Shown one piece after another: positions 32,382 through 45,666 of a stretch of DNA of 64,000 nucleotides. The position numbers were made by a program, and so were the translations under genes. This stretch comes from Leidyana gryllorum EB-2025a (taxonomy: Eukaryota > Apicomplexa): positions 42,692-106,691 of the forward strand of contig JBLWGC010000160.1 in NCBI GenBank assembly GCA_048772705.1, written 5' to 3'. How positions within the stretch are numbered: the stretch's first letter is position 1; each line of letters starts with the position of its first letter. The notes under the pieces are model-generated. The model did not search any database and was not told where the DNA came from. It saw nothing but the letters and a program-made list of their open reading frames with translations.

Positions 32382-33786
32382 GCATAGCTTTATCAAAGCA
32401 TCTTTGACTGGCTTCGTTGGCAGTCACTTGATTGATGGAGGCGTTGCGACGGGAGATATGAGCTGTCCACCACTGGTCACAGGGACAGTCGAGCAGCGTG
32501 TCTATTTCCCGGCGACATCCGCGTGTGAGATAAGGATTCCGCATATACACTATCATTTTCTCCGTGTGAAGGGGAACGATACCCGTGCCGTTCAGCAAGA
32601 GTCCCATCATCGCGTCCTCATTGCGGAAGTACCGCGGGATCTTGCGACGCTGTTCGAGTATCTTGCGAGCGACCATCTGATTCATCACATATGCTGGGCC
32701 GTTGTTGTAGGGCGGATAGAAGTGTCCCTCGATATCGGCTTCTCCGTTGCGTGAGGAGGTGTCGTGATTTATGACCATTCTTGTGCTGGCCCGTCCCATC
32801 CATATGGCATGCTCGCGGGGAAGCGCACTGAGAGCGTCGAGAATCACTGTGAAAGTAGGCCAATTCACCACGACGTCCATGTCCAGCTTCAACAGTATAT
32901 TAGCCTTATGGCATCCAAAGACAAACCATTCGAGCGTAGCTACCGATTTCTGTCCCAGAGCCTCATACATATCATGCATATCGACGATCAGAAGATCCTG
33001 ATACTTGTCGGATTCATCCTTCATCTCCTGCATTATGGGTGTTTCCAGCGACCCCTGTCCCTTTGATGCAAGTGACGGGCGGCCTATGACGAAAATTGGT
33101 TTGGCTCGCTCGGACGAAAAGCGTGCCATAGTCTCACGGATTCTCTGTCTGGCCACAAAGTCTGAAGGTTTTGTGGCAATTGCGGGAATCCAACCGCCCC
33201 CGGCAGCGCAATGGGGATGTTGAGGAAGCGCTATCAGTCGGGCGAATGGGTATATTGACTCATCTGGCTTGGTTTCCCATATTGCTTCTGTCTCGAGCCA
33301 CGGGACGATGAGGTCGGAGATCTTGTCAGCCACACCCTCAATGCGCACTAATCTATCCAATCGTTTCTCACTGACGTTCGGGATCCTTTGTGCCCCTTCC
33401 AGGATCACTAATTGGTGACTCTTCTCTTCCGGTGACCTATCAACAGATGACACCCGTACTAAGGATACGCGAGACGTTTTCTGGGACTTTCTAGTCTGAC
33501 GTGCCAGGAACTTGGGCATATCTACAAAGTCTGCTGATTCAGGCTCCCACGCAGATTGGTTGGCAACGGCTGATGCAATTTCTTGGGCTGGCACACCATT
33601 TTCACGCAGTATCACACCGTTCTCCAGCATTTCGTAGAACGAAAAGGTGAGCAGGATCCAAATTGAGAGCAGCGTCACGAGCAATGCAGAGGCGACGCCC
33701 CCTACCATCGTGCAGCCGCAAGAGGAGGAAGCTGGCTCGTTGCTCGGGGGTAGGGAGAGCTCCTTTGTGCTGCGTGCCATTGCCAT
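32272..33786 (-). CDS. GT31-type (beta-1,3-galactosyltransferase family) glycosyltransferase
   Basis: Single exon, 504 aa from the ATG at 33786. A type II membrane anchor, ALLVTLLSIWILLTFSF, follows a short cytoplasmic head with the Cys-rich stretch SSSCGCTMVGG. The lumenal domain has GT31 features: RQRIRETMARF, IFVIGRP, EMKDESDKYQDLLIVDMHD, the metal-binding KLDMDVVVN, PPYNNGPAYVM and RNEDAMMGLLL. It probably adds galactose or N-acetylhexosamine in the Golgi. The end, STASDSSFV, overlaps the 3' part of the convergent FHA-RRM gene by about 110 bp. The start is 47 bp from the divergent helicase ATG. The lack of introns in 1.5 kb is unusual here. Confidence 0.85.
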   Translation of the reverse strand: MAMARSTKELSLPPSNEPASSSCGCTMVGGVASALLVTLLSIWILLTFSFYEMLENGVILRENGVPAQEIASAVANQSAWEPESADFVDMPKFLARQTRKSQKTSRVSLVRVSSVDRSPEEKSHQLVILEGAQRIPNVSEKRLDRLVRIEGVADKISDLIVPWLETEAIWETKPDESIYPFARLIALPQHPHCAAGGGWIPAIATKPSDFVARQRIRETMARFSSERAKPIFVIGRPSLASKGQGSLETPIMQEMKDESDKYQDLLIVDMHDMYEALGQKSVATLEWFVFGCHKANILLKLDMDVVVNWPTFTVILDALSALPREHAIWMGRASTRMVINHDTSSRNGEADIEGHFYPPYNNGPAYVMNQMVARKILEQRRKIPRYFRNEDAMMGLLLNGTGIVPLHTEKMIVYMRNPYLTRGCRREIDTLLDCPCDQWWTAHISRRNASINQVTANEASQRCFDKAMLKPRKPEDLQKLIDNDEKVSQFIAHVHSTASDSSFV

Positions 33787-33833
33787 GGCGAATATGAGGT
33801 GCACCCTTGACAGTTCAAAATTTTGTCTGGGAC

Positions 33834-36800
33834 ATGGCGCTGGTAGAGAGGGTCTTAGAGGCAGGCAGCCAGCAGGTGTCCGTATACCCTCTCACACAGA
33901 TACTCATAGCTTGGGATTTCCACACGTAGGTGGCCAAATTAGACTTTGTCAAACGGATAATTTGCATGTCATAGGGATATCGTGGATGACCGAGAAAGCA
34001 ACGCTGATCATGAGCGCGTACTGCTGCAACGAGCTATATCGCAAGCCTCCAAGGAGCCTGTCAAGTTGGACAGACTCGATCCTCTCCCAGCTGCCTTCAA
34101 TTCCGACTCCGACTACATAAATCAGTACTTACCACTGATGTTGCTGGAGTGTAAACAAGCTATACACAGGGCACGCGAGATGGAGATGACAGACTCTTCC
34201 GGCGAAATTGTAATGCAAATGGCTGCACAGCCCAAAGATGGATGCGCTTTCGTTATTACTCTGGCGCGAACCATTGAGGCCAGCGTAAACCGCATCAGCA
34301 CTGGCGATCTAGTCCTACTGTATCTGGACGCGCCCGAGGACGACTGCCCCGTGTACATGGAAGCCTATTATAAGCGGCTCAAAGATGTACTCGGCATCGA
34401 CGCCAGACCCAAGAAGGACGAGATGATGGTGCGCGATGAGAGCGAAGCACTGGTCTCCGGCCGAGCTGCCAAGGACTCGGAGGGTAATGCTATGAGAGCC
34501 CCGAACCCACTGGTCGACAACCCACGCCACGCACTCGGTATCGTTGATGCCACCAACAGAGATAGCTATACCGTTCGTATCCTCATCAAAGATACCAACG
34601 TGTCGGTAGATCAGCTGATGGAGTCGTACACCATAGAAGACGACGAGGAAGACGAAGAGGAAGTCGACGATGACGATGACGACAGCCCCAAACCGCACCG
34701 TATCAGCGATAAAGCGATTCGGAAACGTAAACGGCAGCGTTTGTTCGTTGAGTTCATGTTGGAACGCGAAGCCTATAGAATGAGGGCACTCGCTGATGCT
34801 TTGAGTTCGTCATCGCAACCGACATGGTACCTCGCCAAGGTGATGAATCTGGTAACACAATATCGAGAATACCAATCATTGATGTCCTTCCCCGATTTGC
34901 CCCTGCGAGACCATCTCATGCTGAACAAATCCGTCGCCTCGCGGAAAGGCAAGAAGGCGCGCACCAAGAGGGACAGAGCAGACCGTCTCGAAATCCCGGC
35001 GACTCTGTTTGACACCCTCAAGAGGAAGTATAATGCCTCGCAAATGCAGGCGTTGCAAGAATGCCTCAAAGCAGAGGGTATAACGTGCATCCAGGGGCCG
35101 CCGGGTACCGGTAAAACCACCACCATCATGGGAGTTTTGTCGGTCATTCTGAATGCAAGTATGAAACAACAAAGCGATGCAGAAATGTTGGCACAGTTCC
35201 GGGACCGCAAAAGAACCCGGTTTGATGATGAAGGGTCCCGCACGCAAGAGCTGCTCCGAGTCGCTGCTCCATGGCTTCACGAACAGTCATATAAACCGTG
35301 GTATGATACACAGCAATGCGAACTGGAGGAGATCGAAGATCCAACACCAGTACCGGATTGTTTCGTCAAGAAGGAATTTATCGACTTGGTCCGACGGAAG
35401 GATGCTAGTGCCCCCAAACGTGTGCTGGTGTGTGCTCCGTCTAATGCAGCCATTGATGAAATCATGCGCCGTTTGACAAAAGATGCGGCTGCTGGGGGTG
35501 GCATTTTCGATGAAAAGGGTGACTTGAAGAACCCACCCGTGTTGCGTGTGGGGCCAAATTGTCACCCCGATCTTCGGGCGCACTCGCTACAACAACGTGT
35601 TGCCAATCGAATGCAGGCAGGGTCCGCTACAACCATACTGAGCGAAGAATCCGTCAAATTAGCTCTTCTCGAGGAAGCGAAAGTCGTTTGCGCCACGCTG
35701 TCAGTCGCTGGAAGTCGTGAGTTGACCAGCTTTGCTGGGGGATTCGATACCGTTGTGGTTGATGAGGCATCGCAAGGCGTAGAGATGTCTACACTGATCC
35801 CGCTCAAGCTGAATTGTCGCAGACTGGTGTTGGTCGGAGATCCCCGTCAGCTCCCCGCGACGGTATTTTCGAAAGTGGCTTTGGACCTGAAGTACGACCA
35901 GTCGTTGTTCCAACGGCTTGAAAGGGGCGGGCACAAGATCAACATGTTGCACGTGCAATACCGTATGCATCCAGCAATCTCACGCTTCCCCTCGAAAGTT
36001 TTCTATAATGATGAGTTGCTGGACTGGGAAGGTGTCGAAAAGGCGGCTCAGCCGCCCATACCATATTTTGCCATCCCGATCTTCAAGCCTGTGGTCTTCT
36101 TTTCGCTGGACTCTGTTGACGCTGTCGAGAATACCTCTCGAGTTAACCGCGATGAGATCGATTTCATCTGTCAATTGCTGGACCTCCTCAAACTGATGGT
36201 GAGCATGTGTTTTGTGTTCCTTCCATCAATATTTCTCCTCAGTTCGGTGCGGTACCCCACTATAAGGATGTCTGGATGGATCGTGTGGCCGTCATATCGC
36301 CCTACGCTGAACAAGTGAAAGTGTGTTCGAAGCAGATCAAAGCACTCTTTGGAGTGGACTCCTCCCATCCCTGCCCAATCGATGTCAACACTGTCGACGG
36401 GTTCCAGGGAAGAGAGAAGGATCTTGTGATCTTCAGTGCTGTGAGGGCCCAAGTCGCGGGCAAAGTGACCAATAAGAAGACGAATGTTGGATTCCTTGCT
36501 GACCAGCGTCGTATGAATGTCGCCCTCACTCGAGCGCGCTTCAATATGTGGGTAGTGGGGAATGGACCTTATCTGGCAGGCAATCCAGAATGGGGTAAAT
36601 TCTGGCAGTACGCCCAGGAGAATCAGTATACATTCACCGTCGACTACGCTACCCATGGGAAAGATGCGTTTCTAAAGGCTTGGCTTTTGAATTATGTCAA
36701 ACAGGATCAGGTTAGTTCGGTCCACAAAGCTCGCGCTCATCTTCTCCTTAGGCGGCCAAATCTATGTTGGAAACCAACGCTCCCGACTTTCTGGGACGAA

Positions 36801-36928
36801 TCAAACGAGATGTGGCCCTTCTTCGCCAGGTTGAAAAGGATTTACGCAGAAGTGAGAGCGACGAGGAAAGAGACGCAGAGGAGCTCGCTCGCGCCGCCAC
36901 AGCGGAGACCACGGTGCCCACCGGATGA
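33834..36928 (+). CDS. Sen1/UPF1-like superfamily 1 RNA/DNA helicase
   Basis: Four exons: 33834-33925, 33975-36198, 36243-36710 and 36752-36928, with introns of 49, 44 and 41 nt. About 985 aa. The N-terminus MALVERVLEAGSQQ to LIAWDFHT joins in frame to DIVDDRES, and PLMLLECKQAIHRARE is the Sen1-type entry. Helicase motifs: I GPPGTGKTTTIMG; Ia VLVCAPSNAAIDEI; II VVVDEASQ; III LVLVGDPRQLPATV; IV VQYRMHPAISRFPS; V VDGFQGREKDLVI; VI NVALTRARFNMWVVG. An acidic loop (DDEEDEEEVDDDDDD) lies between the N-terminal part and domain 1. Sen1/senataxin relatives unwind RNA:DNA hybrids and end transcription; UPF1 acts in mRNA decay. Sen1 is favoured because the CH zinc domain of UPF1 is absent. Confidence 0.9.
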
Positions 36929-37214
36929 TAGATCTTTCAATTGACAACATCCGAAATGTTCATGATGCAAGAATTGCGGGCAACATGCCGCCCTCGTCAC
37001 GGAAGGAAGAAGGGTCAAACATATACCACTTGGGGGTTGGCCACAGCCAGAAGACAGCGGACTTAGTTCTATCTGACCGGCTTCCCCTCCATTTCAGTTG
37101 TGGGTTTTTAGAGTTCTTCCTTCCCTATGGAGCACGCCAAGGAAGGCTCCTCCCAGGCGGCAAAATATTGAACAGAACCACCAGAAAATAACATTAGCTG
37201 TGATGACGAGTCGA
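36929..37214. other. Convergent spacer
   Basis: About 290 bp between the helicase stop and the RIIa-like gene stop. It probably holds both 3' ends. I see no gene in it. Confidence 0.5.
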
Positions 37215-38131
37215 TCACATCGGAGAAACAACCAGCGGTCTTGATACAGAATTAGTGAAGGTACCGGCCATGGGGGCGCCTCCTCCCATCCATGCCCCAG
37301 AAGCATGGGCTCCCATAGGGACTCCCGTCAAAGCAGTAGGCTGCACTGTAACCGGTGCAGGCCTCATTGGTAATGTCTGATGCGTCGGCACAGGGTTGGG
37401 ACCCATGGTTAATGCGGGCACTTTCTGCAAGTGGAAAGATAGGTTGTGCACACGTGTGTGCGGGTCAGAACCTACCCCTGGAACATTAGTGCGTGTGAGA
37501 ACAGTTGGATGGTCACAATAGCCATTAGCCAACCGTGCCACCTGCATCATCTTCTCACGCTCCTGGCGGAATTGCCGCACGCGATTATGTATGTCGCCAA
37601 AGATAGCATTTAGCCGGACACGATGGCCAGGCAACCAAGACGTCTGGTTAAAGGTCATGATGTCATCAAGAGCTTCGCTGGTGAGCGAGCATAGGGTCTC
37701 CAAAGTGTCGAAACCGGCATTGGTGAAGTGAGAGGCGACTTCAGTGGGTAGTTTGTAGAAACGAAAGAACTCCACCACCAGCAATCGGTCGCGTTCCAGT
37801 TCCGGATCTGTAGAACGGATTAGTAACCGTAGTTGGTGGTGTTGACTTACTGGCATTCCAAACCGACGCGAATCCCGAAAGATGAGCTGGATAATGTTTG
37901 CACAGGAAGTCGACTACGAAGAAGATCGGGTTGGCCGGGTTCTTCTCCTCTATCTCCTGAAGGAGAAAAGCGTTGGATTGAAGGGAGAGTTGCAGAGAGA
38001 AGGTGCCAGAGAGGCTTGATACCCACCTGGCTGAGTCGTGCGAATAATTGCTGCACTTGCGGGTTGGCTCTGGCGGCCTGGTAGGGATGCCGTCCATCAT
38101 CGGAGGCCCGATGTGAGCTCTGATCAGACAT
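37215..38131 (-). CDS. RIIa/DPY30-like dimerisation-motif protein with helical domain
   Basis: Multi-exon. The start MSDQSSHRASDDGRHPYQ leads to ARANPQVQQLFARLSQ. Across an intron follows EIEEKNPANPIFFVVDFLCK, which resembles the RIIa/DPY30 docking helix pair (N-P-x-x-F-x-x-x-x-L). A further intron leads to DRLLVVEFFRFYKLPTEVAS and FDTLETLCSLTSEALDDIMT, a helical, SAM-like part with LPGHRVRLNAIFGDI. The tail is Pro/Met/Gly-rich and ends PLVVSPM. Such motifs dock kinases or assemble complexes at flagella or the inner membrane; the role is inferred. One intron contains the palindrome CACACACGTGTG. Confidence 0.6.
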
Positions 38132-38429
38132 GACGCTTAGCTCGAATTTTCTAACAATGGGAAGCAAAATAGGCTATTGTGTCTATGCTGTAGCGTTTTG
38201 CACAACCCCCATGCATGCTGACATGTGGTGGTAATCTCAATCGGCTGTAAAAGGGCCATTGACGAACTCTGTGAGCTAAGCTGAGAATACAGAATTGATT
38301 TTGGAGGGCGGCACGGTGTTGCCGTCTCACGTTGGTGGGCAGTCGCAACCAAAAGATTTCCTGAGTTCGTTTGCACACAAAATTTCTCGGGTACAGGGTC
38401 ACGGAGCAGTGCTTGGATCTGCTGCGCCA

Positions 38430-40132
<1,703 letters not shown>

Positions 40133-41494
40133 TCAATCATCAACTACATTGACCACCAAGAAACTGGTCCATAGCCCGGACGAGATTCCGATCAACAGGC
40201 CAATTAAGGTGATAGTGGCAGCACGGCCACGATACTTCTCGTCGGCGATGGCTTGAGGTCCGCGCGTGAGGGTCAATGAACTAAACCAGCCATTTGTGAT
40301 GGCAAGGAAGAGCATCAGGATGACCTGCCACGCAAAACTGTCCCACCAGGCGACTCCGCTTTGACGCCACATCAGCATGGCGAACATAACACAGAGAACG
40401 CCTCTGACAATGATAGCAGTGTACAAGGTTTTGGTTCCGAGCCAGATGAACGGCAACCATCTGATGAAGCCTGGCAGGCCGCTTCCCAAGAAATCGCCGA
40501 CTTGGAACATTCCCTACACAGCCAAAAAGCAAAGATTCGGGAGCACACGTGTGTGCTGCTTACCATAATGGTGTTCGTTTTGGTGGCAGAACTCTGATAC
40601 CACCGGAAGGGGCCGAAAGCGGGGAAAATCTGCGAATTGGTCGGTGATTGACTCCGAGTCTCATGGCTGCGGACTTACGAATAGGGTACAGAAGTAAACG
40701 AACCAAGTTCCCAAGGCAGGAACCCAGCATTGCTTAGTGATCGCCCAGTAGGAGGGACGGTTAGGATCTCTTTTCTCGGCAGCGAGCTCACGTTTCTTGG
40801 CCTCGAAACCTTCCTTAACTTCGGGATTTTTCGCCAAGTAAAGTGTGGCGACCAGGGAGATGCCGATCATGGCAACTCCCACCATGCAGGTTGTCCACAC
40901 GGTTCCCAGGACGTTGTCGGGGAAGATAGCCTCGGATAACAACATGTACAGACAGAAGGTGAAAATTCCGGAGATCCCTGTGCCGAAGGCGACCCATTTG
41001 GAGCAGCTGACGGGCATACAGGCTGCCAGGGCATAATGGCCTGACTGCCATGTACCGGTACCGACACCAGAAAGAGCGGCGATGAGATGGAGCAAGACAT
41101 ATCCGGTGTAACCGTGCCAACACTGGATGGTGACAGCAGTGAGGAACTGTACGACCAGCAGAAGAAGGCCTCCACCGATGTTGAGCTTCCAACTCAGGTT
41201 GCCCTTCCAGGTCATCAAGAGAGCACAAGTGAGGGTCAAAGCTTGATTGCTGACGGTAAGAGTATCCGACATGTTCGGGTACTCTTCGAAGAATTCGGCG
41301 CCAACGTCTCCGATCATGTTAAGCAGCGAGTTCCAGTAGTAAAGTTGACCAGTTCCGCAGATTAAGAAGACCAGCACGTGGAGTGGGTTGGACTTTCCTT
41401 GCGGCTTCAGATCGTCAACTTGGTTCTCCACCACAGCTGTGGGAGGAGTTGGCATCTCGTCAAGCGAGCCCTTGTTGGCCACTGTGTCACTCAT
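40133..41494 (-). CDS. Equilibrative nucleoside transporter (ENT/SLC29 family)
   Basis: Three exons. ATG at 41494 (MSDTVANKGSL). About ten hydrophobic segments: LHVLVFLICGTGQLYYWNSL; ALTLTCALLMTW; GGLLLLVVQFLTAVTI; then a chain ending FVYFCTLF, IFPAFGPF across a roughly 45-nt intron, and QVGDFLGSGLPGFIRWLPFI. The C-terminal part NGWFSSLTLTRGPQAI, followed by GLLIGISSGLWTSFLVV, is the ENT signature region. ENTs import purines, which apicomplexans cannot make. The second intron (about 50 nt) carries AGCACACACGTGTGCT, an almost perfect palindrome. The long loop after segment six is charged (EVKEGFEAKKRELAAEKRD). Confidence 0.8.
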
Positions 41495-42058
41495 GGTGGC
41501 GCCCGGTCTGGGTGTCAGCCCTTACGGCAAGTAGTTTCGTCCGCGGTGGGGGATGGGTTGGTTGTGCAACGAATTTTTCCGTCACCGACGTGGAAATAAC
41601 TAGAGACACAACAATGTACCTGACGACATTGCCACAGGAAGGCACACTCGTCACGAGTTGACCATCCCGATGTACGTCTAACCTGATCGCAGGCCGGCCA
41701 CCTATGATGAGCGGCAGTTGGTTTGGAGGGGGTAAAACCGTCATGGGCCGCCGTAGGATTACAGCTAGACACTCACTCGTACCCAGCACGACTGCGGTGG
41801 GCACGCATACACACCAACAGTGTAGTCCTACGAGACCTTAATCACATCGGGTACACCCACACACATACACACAAAAGGCCTCGTCAGCAGTGGTAATTAC
41901 AGAGAGCTCGGGGGAGACTCTGTCGGTCAGCGGTCCTAAGAATGGGGTCTCGAGCAGAGGTTGTGCGGGAGAGGTGTCTGTTGAAGGTCCGAGTGCGAGA
42001 AGAGATGCTGTCAGGAAGTGTATTTGATCGGTGAGAATAAGAAGTTTCTGAGAAAAAA
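41495..42058. other. Divergent intergenic region, transporter and C2-like gene
   Basis: 564 bp between two divergent starts. It contains CA-rich runs near 41855-41875 and no convincing gene. It probably contains both promoters and is longer than the other divergent spacers here. Confidence 0.5.
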
Positions 42059-42832
42059 ATGCGTGCAATGTCGAGTGTTAGCAGCCGACCCACTTATCAA
42101 CACAGAGTGACACGGCGCTATGCTGATTCCGAACTGTCTGTACCGAACGCTCAAGTTTGTCGGCGCGAAGGAGTAGTTAGAGCTCGAGATGACATCGAGA
42201 GTGTCATTTTTGAGGACAGTGCCAGTGCACTTTCTGAGGGTGGAAACGTTCGGATGGAGTTCAATGATTACGATATCTGTTCGAATTGCCAGTCGACCAC
42301 GAGCGAGAATCGGAGCACCACCAGAGGCGCCGATGCAAAATTGGACATTCAAATCCGTGAAGTGCGGCTCCTCCCCGATGCGGAGACTCCTCAGGTAAAT
42401 AGCTGCTGGCCTTAAACTGTGACGTTCTCTCGTCCCTCTCCCAACAGGCGGCATATCTCCGAGTAGGAGTCGACGGCTACATTGGACATACCGACCCCTC
42501 CTACCGCAATAACGATATACTCCACTTTAACAATTATCTCGCATTCCCCTGCAAACTCAGTCGTCCTGTTGTAGAGTGAGTTTCCGGAACCCTATGCCTT
42601 TCGGCGCCTTAAAGTCGTCTTCTTCCATCACAGATTCCGGGTATTGGACGCTGAGAAACCAGATTCCAAACCGTTTGCCATGGGCTCCTTACGGTCTCGA
42701 GGATCCCTTCGAAAAGAGGAGGTCGATCTTATAGTGCCCATCTATCATTGCCGCACGAAACAAACTCTGGGCCATATTCATCTTGCTCTCAAAATCAAGA
42801 TAGATAAGTGCAAGTACTGTGGGCGTAGCTAG
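42059..42832 (+). CDS. C2-like domain protein
   Basis: Three exons; introns at about 42394-42448 and 42575-42632. About 220 aa. The N-terminal 60 residues are Ser/Arg-rich. The rest reads as a beta-sandwich of the C2 kind: KLDIQIREVRLLPD, AYLRVGVDGYIGHTD, NDILHFNNYLAFPCKL, FRVLDAEKPDSKP, EVDLIVPIYHC and TLGHIHLALKIKI. The end, DKCKYCGRS, has a CxxC. The usual Asp-rich calcium loops are not evident, so membrane or protein binding without calcium is possible. Family match is by pattern only. Confidence 0.55.
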
Positions 42833-43562
42833 AAATAGTCAGAAGTTTTTCTGTAGGTTGCTGGAGACGCCGCCAAAATGGAGACATACCATATTTGTTC
42901 GGGCCCAGCACAACCGTACACTGTCCCCCGAACTCATCTCATCACCCAAACCAAATAACTGATCACCCCATATCCGGGAAGACCACTCCGCAGTCGTCAA
43001 GCCACATAGATCTCGACTTTGCACCAAATCACTGGCCCCGCCAGCCACTCAGACACGCAAGATCTCATAGTCTTCCGGTCCTCTAAGATTACCAAGTGAC
43101 CCATAGCCTTCTGGCTCCAAGACGCTGACACCGAACTGTGTATATACGACCAGCCTCGCGCGTGTGTCTCTGTGTGTGGAACTGTGTCTCTGTGTGTGTG
43201 TTTAAAGGCAGGTCACTCGGCTTGAGGACTACTGACGAGACACCATTTTCCCAAATACTTGATCAAAAGGGGCTTATTGGACGCTGTGTGCGTTTCATTC
43301 CTGGAAGATCCCAACTTTTCGGACTCTGCTGAACTGAAGAATGGCGGGGTCGGGGAACGCCGGGAAGCTCGCGCTCGCCCGCTGGTGCGTCACTACAGAA
43401 CTGTCCGGGCCGCTGCAGAGTGTCGCGAGATGACTCGTTGTTGTTTATCGCAGGGGCAGCACTCCTTCTGGGGGCGGATACCCCACGCCACGTCTCGCCA
43501 GTGGCCCTTCGAGCTACAAAAATGCGACATTTCCCCCATGGCGACTACCATTTTTTAGAGAA
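42833..43562. other. Spacer with GT-rich microsatellite
   Basis: 730 bp. A GTGTGTCTCTGTGTGTG tract lies at 43161-43202. Frames at 43259-43558 are open but lack domain signs; a non-coding first exon of the next gene is possible. Confidence 0.4.
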
Positions 43563-45641
43563 ATGTCTGAACGCCACCAGTTGGTTAGAGACGATTTCGT
43601 CGACGATCCACCCCCATCGGTATTTGAAAGTCAACTGGATGAAGAACATCAGAGATATGATGAGAAAGTCCTACGCCGTTACCGCCGCATCGAACTGCAG
43701 ACACGCGCGAGTCCAACAATGACCCCCACAAGCTTAACACCCGATGCTCGTCAGGTATCGTTCCAGACTGCCCCCGCCCCACTGTCGGTGGAGTCCTCCC
43801 TCGGGTCTCACGCCAAGGCACAGTGGGCCCAGGCCCCTCCGTTCCACCTACACGATGTTAGCTATCGCCCGTTGGAAGTCATTCGTCCCTTCCAACACAA
43901 TATGCCCGGGGCCACAATCCAGGCGCCCTCCGAACCCATCCGGAGCCCCTATGGATCAATGGAAAATAACTGGACGCACTCCACTTCAATAGAGCCTCTT
44001 CGGACATACCCGTCTGCGAGAGAAACCGCTCCTCAAGGGCCCTCACCTGCGAACGAACCGTCTCACAAGCAATGGATTCCGCCAGCCCAGGCGTCTCGAG
44101 TCCCATGGACTCCTCAACTCGGACCTCATCCCGCTGCGGAGGTCTCCCAAACGCATTGGACTGCCCAGTCCTCAGCTCGGCCACCGGAGGTCACTCAAAT
44201 TCCCTGGACGACCGAACTCGCAGCTCGACCAGCTGAGGTCTCTCAAACGCATTGGACGTCCTATCCTTCCACTCGTCCCGCCGAGACGTCGCAACCCGCG
44301 CCTCCGCAACCCGCGCCCCGTCTGGCTGAGGCGCCCCAAGTGACCTGGGGGTCCCAAAGTGGAACTCGTCCAGTTGAGGTCTTCGAGACCCACTACGTGT
44401 CACAAACCGGACCACGCCCAGCTGAAGTGTCCCAACCGCCCACCTGGACACCCCAAGGGGACGTTCATCCAGCAAAGGTGGCTCAAACGCAATGGGCGGC
44501 TCAGAATAACGCTCGTCCGGTTGAGGTCCCTCAAGCCGCCTGGACTCCTCAAAGTAATGCTCGTCCGCAGGAAGCCGGAAGGAATTGGCCCCACGTCCCG
44601 CCCCCATTCCACGAACATCCCGTCCCATTCGGCACAGACCGCCTCCACAATGCTCGGGACCCAACCCGACCAGTAGTGCCTTCGGGCGACGCTCCTCAGC
44701 CCCTCACCTTCACTGGCGAGGCTGCCGATCCGTGGCGCTCTGCACACCCCCCCCAGAGGCAGTCGGCAGACTTCCCCCCGAGGCAGTCCGCAAACCTCCC
44801 CCCGAGGCAATTCTCCCCTTCTGCGAACCCCCGGAGGAGGACATCTCTGCCGGAGACTCCTCTGTCACCAGTCGTCAATCTGTTGGCGGAAACGCCTCCG
44901 ACCAAAGCAGCTGACGAGCGTCTGGTGCAGAGCCAACCTGCCCACAATGATTACCGTCAGTCACCAAAGCCTCAGGAGTTCCCGGCCGGAGCTCAAGTGT
45001 TGACCAGAGGAGGAGGTGGAGGTGGAGGTGGAGGAGGGTATGATAGGATTGGGAGACAGAAATCGACCTTCCAGGAGTTCACTGCAGCAGCAGAGGGCAA
45101 AGACAATCAGGATGACAGATCATCCATTGAGGATTTTCATCCTCGTCATAAAGCTCTGCTGCAGGGGTTCCTGAGGGGAGACAGAGGGAGAAAGGGTGAC
45201 GAGAGTACTGATGCTCCAACTGAGATGGTAGCCGTGGCGGCGGACAGCCCCCCAGAGCAACGTCGACACAGCGTGCCGCCGAGCAAACCGAGCAACAAGC
45301 CCCAACTGGTAGCCTTCGCTCGCGCTGGCTCACAGGCCGGCTCATCAATTGTGCACTCCAGTCAGGAAGAAGATCCTAGAGCAAAGCGCAGACTGCGTCG
45401 GACACGGCCACAACCTAAATCTCAGGAATCACAAGACGCCCCTCCTCCTCATGAACACGAACACCGACTCTCGTCCTCCACGGCCGGACCAAAACCTCGT
45501 GAAACCCATACCTTGCGGTGCTGCCCACGCTGTGGTGAAGTGCGAAAGGGCCAACATCGCGCAACCCACTCCCAGACAGAGACTATCAGGCAGTGCAAGC
45601 TATGTTTGCTTAAAATAACACCCAAACATCCATACCTATAG
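43563..45641 (+). CDS. Low-complexity repeat protein with C-terminal double CxxC motif
   Basis: Single exon, 692 aa. The N-terminus MSERHQLVRDDFVDDPPPSV is charged. Residues about 185-350 consist of about nine degenerate 20-22-residue units around ARPAEVSQTHWTxQ. Then come a Pro-rich part, a Gly run (nine Gly in a row) and an acidic/basic stretch. The C-terminus has LRCCPRCGEVRKGQH and QCKLCLLKITPKHPYL, which together could bind one zinc (CPRC and CKLC about 25 residues apart). No known family is recognised. It looks largely disordered, with a small zinc-ribbon at the end. The next gene begins 25 bp on and ends with a related CxxCLL motif. Confidence 0.6.
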   Translation: MSERHQLVRDDFVDDPPPSVFESQLDEEHQRYDEKVLRRYRRIELQTRASPTMTPTSLTPDARQVSFQTAPAPLSVESSLGSHAKAQWAQAPPFHLHDVSYRPLEVIRPFQHNMPGATIQAPSEPIRSPYGSMENNWTHSTSIEPLRTYPSARETAPQGPSPANEPSHKQWIPPAQASRVPWTPQLGPHPAAEVSQTHWTAQSSARPPEVTQIPWTTELAARPAEVSQTHWTSYPSTRPAETSQPAPPQPAPRLAEAPQVTWGSQSGTRPVEVFETHYVSQTGPRPAEVSQPPTWTPQGDVHPAKVAQTQWAAQNNARPVEVPQAAWTPQSNARPQEAGRNWPHVPPPFHEHPVPFGTDRLHNARDPTRPVVPSGDAPQPLTFTGEAADPWRSAHPPQRQSADFPPRQSANLPPRQFSPSANPRRRTSLPETPLSPVVNLLAETPPTKAADERLVQSQPAHNDYRQSPKPQEFPAGAQVLTRGGGGGGGGGGYDRIGRQKSTFQEFTAAAEGKDNQDDRSSIEDFHPRHKALLQGFLRGDRGRKGDESTDAPTEMVAVAADSPPEQRRHSVPPSKPSNKPQLVAFARAGSQAGSSIVHSSQEEDPRAKRRLRRTRPQPKSQESQDAPPPHEHEHRLSSSTAGPKPRETHTLRCCPRCGEVRKGQHRATHSQTETIRQCKLCLLKITPKHPYL

Positions 45642-45666
45642 TACCCCGACACTTTTTTGGTGCATC

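Noticed and set aside
36925-37191. Plus-strand gene after the helicase
   Set aside because: Short frame with no domain, between two convergent gene ends.
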